Of a stretch of 15,098 bases of DNA, positions 13,476 to 15,098 are shown in pieces. The stretch is taken from contig CABSMK010000024.1 in assembly GCA_902478825.1 (NCBI GenBank), forward strand, positions 1 to 15,098, in the 5' to 3' direction. Source of the DNA: an uncultured Collinsella sp. (lineage in GTDB: Bacteria > Actinomycetota > Coriobacteriia > Coriobacteriales > Coriobacteriaceae). Below the pieces are notes generated by a model that worked only from the letters and a program-made list of their open reading frames with translations, had not been told where the DNA came from and ran no database searches. Numbering within the stretch: the stretch's first letter is position 1; each line of letters starts with the position of its first letter. Made by a program: the position numbers and the translations under genes.

Positions 13476-14780
13476 CTAGATCTCGGCCTCCGCATGGCCT
13501 CGCTGCGCCTCGGGCAGCTCCCCGTAGAGCGGATGGTCTTCGAGCCTAAAGCGCTCGACCTGTTCGGGAGTGCGACCGCGTACAAAGAGCCACGAGCGAT
13601 CGATCGGCGTCGCCATGAGCGTGCTGGGCAGCGCGTCGGCGCGGTCGGAAAACACCCGGGCACTCTCGGGATCCTGGAACGCCAGCACCAGATGCGTGTC
13701 GCAGTTGCCCATGATGGAGCGTGCGCGTGCCTCGCCATAGAGCGCATCGAGCTGGTTGGTCGACTGCAGCAGCAGCGTTGCCCAGATGTTGCGGCTTCGG
13801 ATAATCGAGAGCACGTTGTCGATCTGGGGGATCTGCAGATTTGCGAAGTCATCGAGCATAAAGCGCACGGGCACGGGCAGGCTGCCGTCGGGCTGCCTAT
13901 CGGCCTCACGAATGAGGCCCATAAACGCTTGCGTAATAAAGAGGCCGGTCAGCGGATCGAGATTGCGGTCAATATCGCTTACGGTTACAAACAGGGCGCA
14001 GGGGGTGTGTCCCATGGAAGCGAAGTCCACCTGATGGCACTCACGATAGAGCTGTGCCGCACCGTCGAATCCCAGACACATGACCTTTTCGGCAAGGATG
14101 CCGACGATGCTCGCGTGCATGCGCTCGGCATTTTGCGTAATGGCGTAGCGCCGCCATAGCGAGAGGGCATAGCTTTGGGGGTCGGTCGTGATCAGGTCGT
14201 CAAACAATCGACCCGTGGCACCGTTCTGCAGGTGCTCGATCAGCTTGATGACCGAGCTGATCGTCTGCTCGTCGGCGGGCAGCTGTTCGGTGACGTAGGC
14301 GATAAGACACGACAGCAGGTTTGCCGCCGCATGATCCCAAAAAGGCTGGTTGTTGTCCTCGATGGGGCAGATGGCCTTTGCCACCGAGAGGATGTCCTGC
14401 TGGTTGGGCCTGCCGTCCGCCTTGCAGCGAATGTGCCTCAGGGGGTTGTAGCCGCAGCGCTCGATGCCGGGCGCAAGGGCCGGGACGGTGTTGAGGTCGG
14501 CGAAGTTGAGACATTGCACGCGGTAACCGTGGGCTGCCAGCACGGGTCCCACTTCGCGACAGAGCGTGCCTTTGGTGTCGAGCACGATGTAACTTGCGTT
14601 CATTTGCAGCAGGTTGGGCTTGAGGACGTTTCGGGTCTTGCCGGCTCCCGAGGGGCCGATCACAAGTGCGTTGTTGTTGAGTCCCGTTTGGCGGGTGTCG
14701 CAGGAAAGCGTTCGATCCTTGGCGAGGATGGTGGACGATGCGGACTCAGATGCGGCGAGGCGGCTGGCGAGGTTAGACAT
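13476..14780 (-). CDS. VirD4/TraG-like coupling ATPase of a conjugative element
   Basis: A 434-residue P-loop ATPase of the VirD4/TraG/TraD group, which in conjugation links the DNA relaxosome to the type IV secretion channel. Walker A is GPSGAGKT (42-49), with KPNLLQMNASYIVLDTKG after it. The Walker B-like strand is VRFMLDDF (305-312, D310/D311), followed by the family's IPQIDNVLSIIRSRNI and LLLQSTNQLDALYG (337-349). The ATG at 14780 has AAGGAGG 6 bases upstream. No membrane helix is visible before the ATPase domain, whereas classical VirD4 has two and is about 600 residues long; it may be anchored by a partner, as in some Gram-positive elements with a separate membrane protein. It overlaps the upstream ClpP-like gene by 8 bases. 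It points toward pgi, and no integrase, relaxase or att repeat is seen on this side. Confidence 0.88.
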   Translation of the reverse strand: MSNLASRLAASESASSTILAKDRTLSCDTRQTGLNNNALVIGPSGAGKTRNVLKPNLLQMNASYIVLDTKGTLCREVGPVLAAHGYRVQCLNFADLNTVPALAPGIERCGYNPLRHIRCKADGRPNQQDILSVAKAICPIEDNNQPFWDHAAANLLSCLIAYVTEQLPADEQTISSVIKLIEHLQNGATGRLFDDLITTDPQSYALSLWRRYAITQNAERMHASIVGILAEKVMCLGFDGAAQLYRECHQVDFASMGHTPCALFVTVSDIDRNLDPLTGLFITQAFMGLIREADRQPDGSLPVPVRFMLDDFANLQIPQIDNVLSIIRSRNIWATLLLQSTNQLDALYGEARARSIMGNCDTHLVLAFQDPESARVFSDRADALPSTLMATPIDRSWLFVRGRTPEQVERFRLEDHPLYGELPEAQRGHAEAEI

Positions 14781-15064
14781 GGGCGACCTCCTTGGTGGTC
14801 GAGAGGATTTCGTGGGCAAAGCCGAGCTCGACGGCGCGCTCGGCCGAAAGGTAGGTGTCTTTTGCAGTGAGGGACTGGATGCGCTTGGGCGTGAGGCCGC
14901 TGCGGTCCGAGAGGATTTGCGTGAGGGTCTTGCGGGTCTGCATGAGACGCCGGCTGGTTTCCTGCAACGCAAGTGCCGAGCCGCCTGCCCCCTGGGGGAT
15001 CAGCGGGTCGTGAATCATGAGCTCTGCATGGGGCGCCATACGGCGATCGTCGCCGCCCATAAAG
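14773..15064 (-). CDS. ClpP-like serine protease, C-terminal part only
   Basis: The last 96 residues of a peptidase-S14 (ClpP) family protein. MIHDPL carries the catalytic histidine (H18 of the fragment), as MIHQPL does in ClpP. The C-terminal D69-TYLSAERAVELGF matches the D-R-F-LSAPEAVEYG region that holds the catalytic aspartate. The nucleophilic serine would lie just beyond the contig end. Between them, an Arg/Lys-rich helix (LQETSRRLMQTRKTLTQIL) is like the ClpP handle region. The stop TAA (14775-14773) overlaps the ATG of the coupling ATPase, implying translational coupling. Phage prohead proteases also use this fold, but the partner gene argues for a mobile-element protease. Frames that continue into 15065-15098 are adapter-derived and must not be counted as protein. 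Confidence 0.88.
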
Positions 15065-15097
15065 CTGTCTCTTATACACATCTGACGCTGCCGACGA
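15065..15097. other. Nextera transposase adapter (library artefact)
   Basis: The sequence starts CTGTCTCTTATACACATCT (the 19-base Tn5 mosaic end) and continues with GACGCTGCCGACGA, which is the reverse complement of the Illumina Nextera read-1 adapter. It is not genomic. Read leftward it would add the peptides MCIRDS or MYKRQ to the ClpP-like gene, which are known adapter translation artefacts. One further base (15098) follows. Confidence 0.98.
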
Positions 15098-15098
15098 A

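Noticed and set aside
13209..14159. 316-residue plus-strand frame across the pgi end and the coupling ATPase
   Set aside because: It runs through the pgi terminator and antisense to a clear VirD4-like ATPase; no domain.

Overview
The window looks like a piece of a high-GC gut actinobacterial genome, most likely Collinsella or a close relative in the Coriobacteriia. The basis is strong G/C-ending codon use with dense coding, frequent GTG and TTG starts, Gram-positive ribosome binding sites, and the gene content (Fe-S aldo/keto reductase, lipoprotein amino-acid binding protein, DUF3793 beside flavodoxin, Y-family polymerase beside YolD). The genus is an inference from overall character, not from a marker gene. 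The last 33 whole bases before the final one are a Nextera transposase adapter, so the right edge is an untrimmed contig end and not genomic DNA.

Left part (1-3623): the 5' part of an unidentified minus-strand gene, then three rightward genes: an aldo/keto reductase with two C-terminal Fe-S motifs, a Gfo/Idh/MocA oxidoreductase and endonuclease IV (nfo). The last two are each preceded by a copy of the same 76-bp hairpin repeat. The two copies align without gaps and show compensatory base changes in the stem, and each ends just before the ribosome binding site of the next gene.

Centre (3685-6943): a complete polar amino-acid ABC importer: promoter, substrate-binding lipoprotein, intergenic attenuator hairpin, permease with an unusual N-terminal extracytoplasmic domain, ATPase, and a strong bidirectional terminator. 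To its right, leftward, lie a DUF3793 gene and a flavodoxin. Divergent from them is a small membrane-anchored heavy-metal-associated (HMA) protein with a CsoR-like GC-rich palindrome just upstream, which suggests copper control.

Right part (8750-13400): an SOS translesion module on the minus strand, with a UvrX/UmuC-type Y-family polymerase overlapping a YolD-like partner. It has a near-consensus promoter and a LexA-like box at the start of transcription. Then come a short protein resembling only the N-terminal half of iron-containing alcohol dehydrogenases, a second type of intergenic inverted repeat, and pgi (glucose-6-phosphate isomerase) with a terminator.

Right edge (13476-15064): a VirD4/TraG-like coupling ATPase without visible membrane anchor, translationally coupled to a truncated ClpP-like protease. 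This is the only mobile-element-like part, and it continues beyond the contig end.
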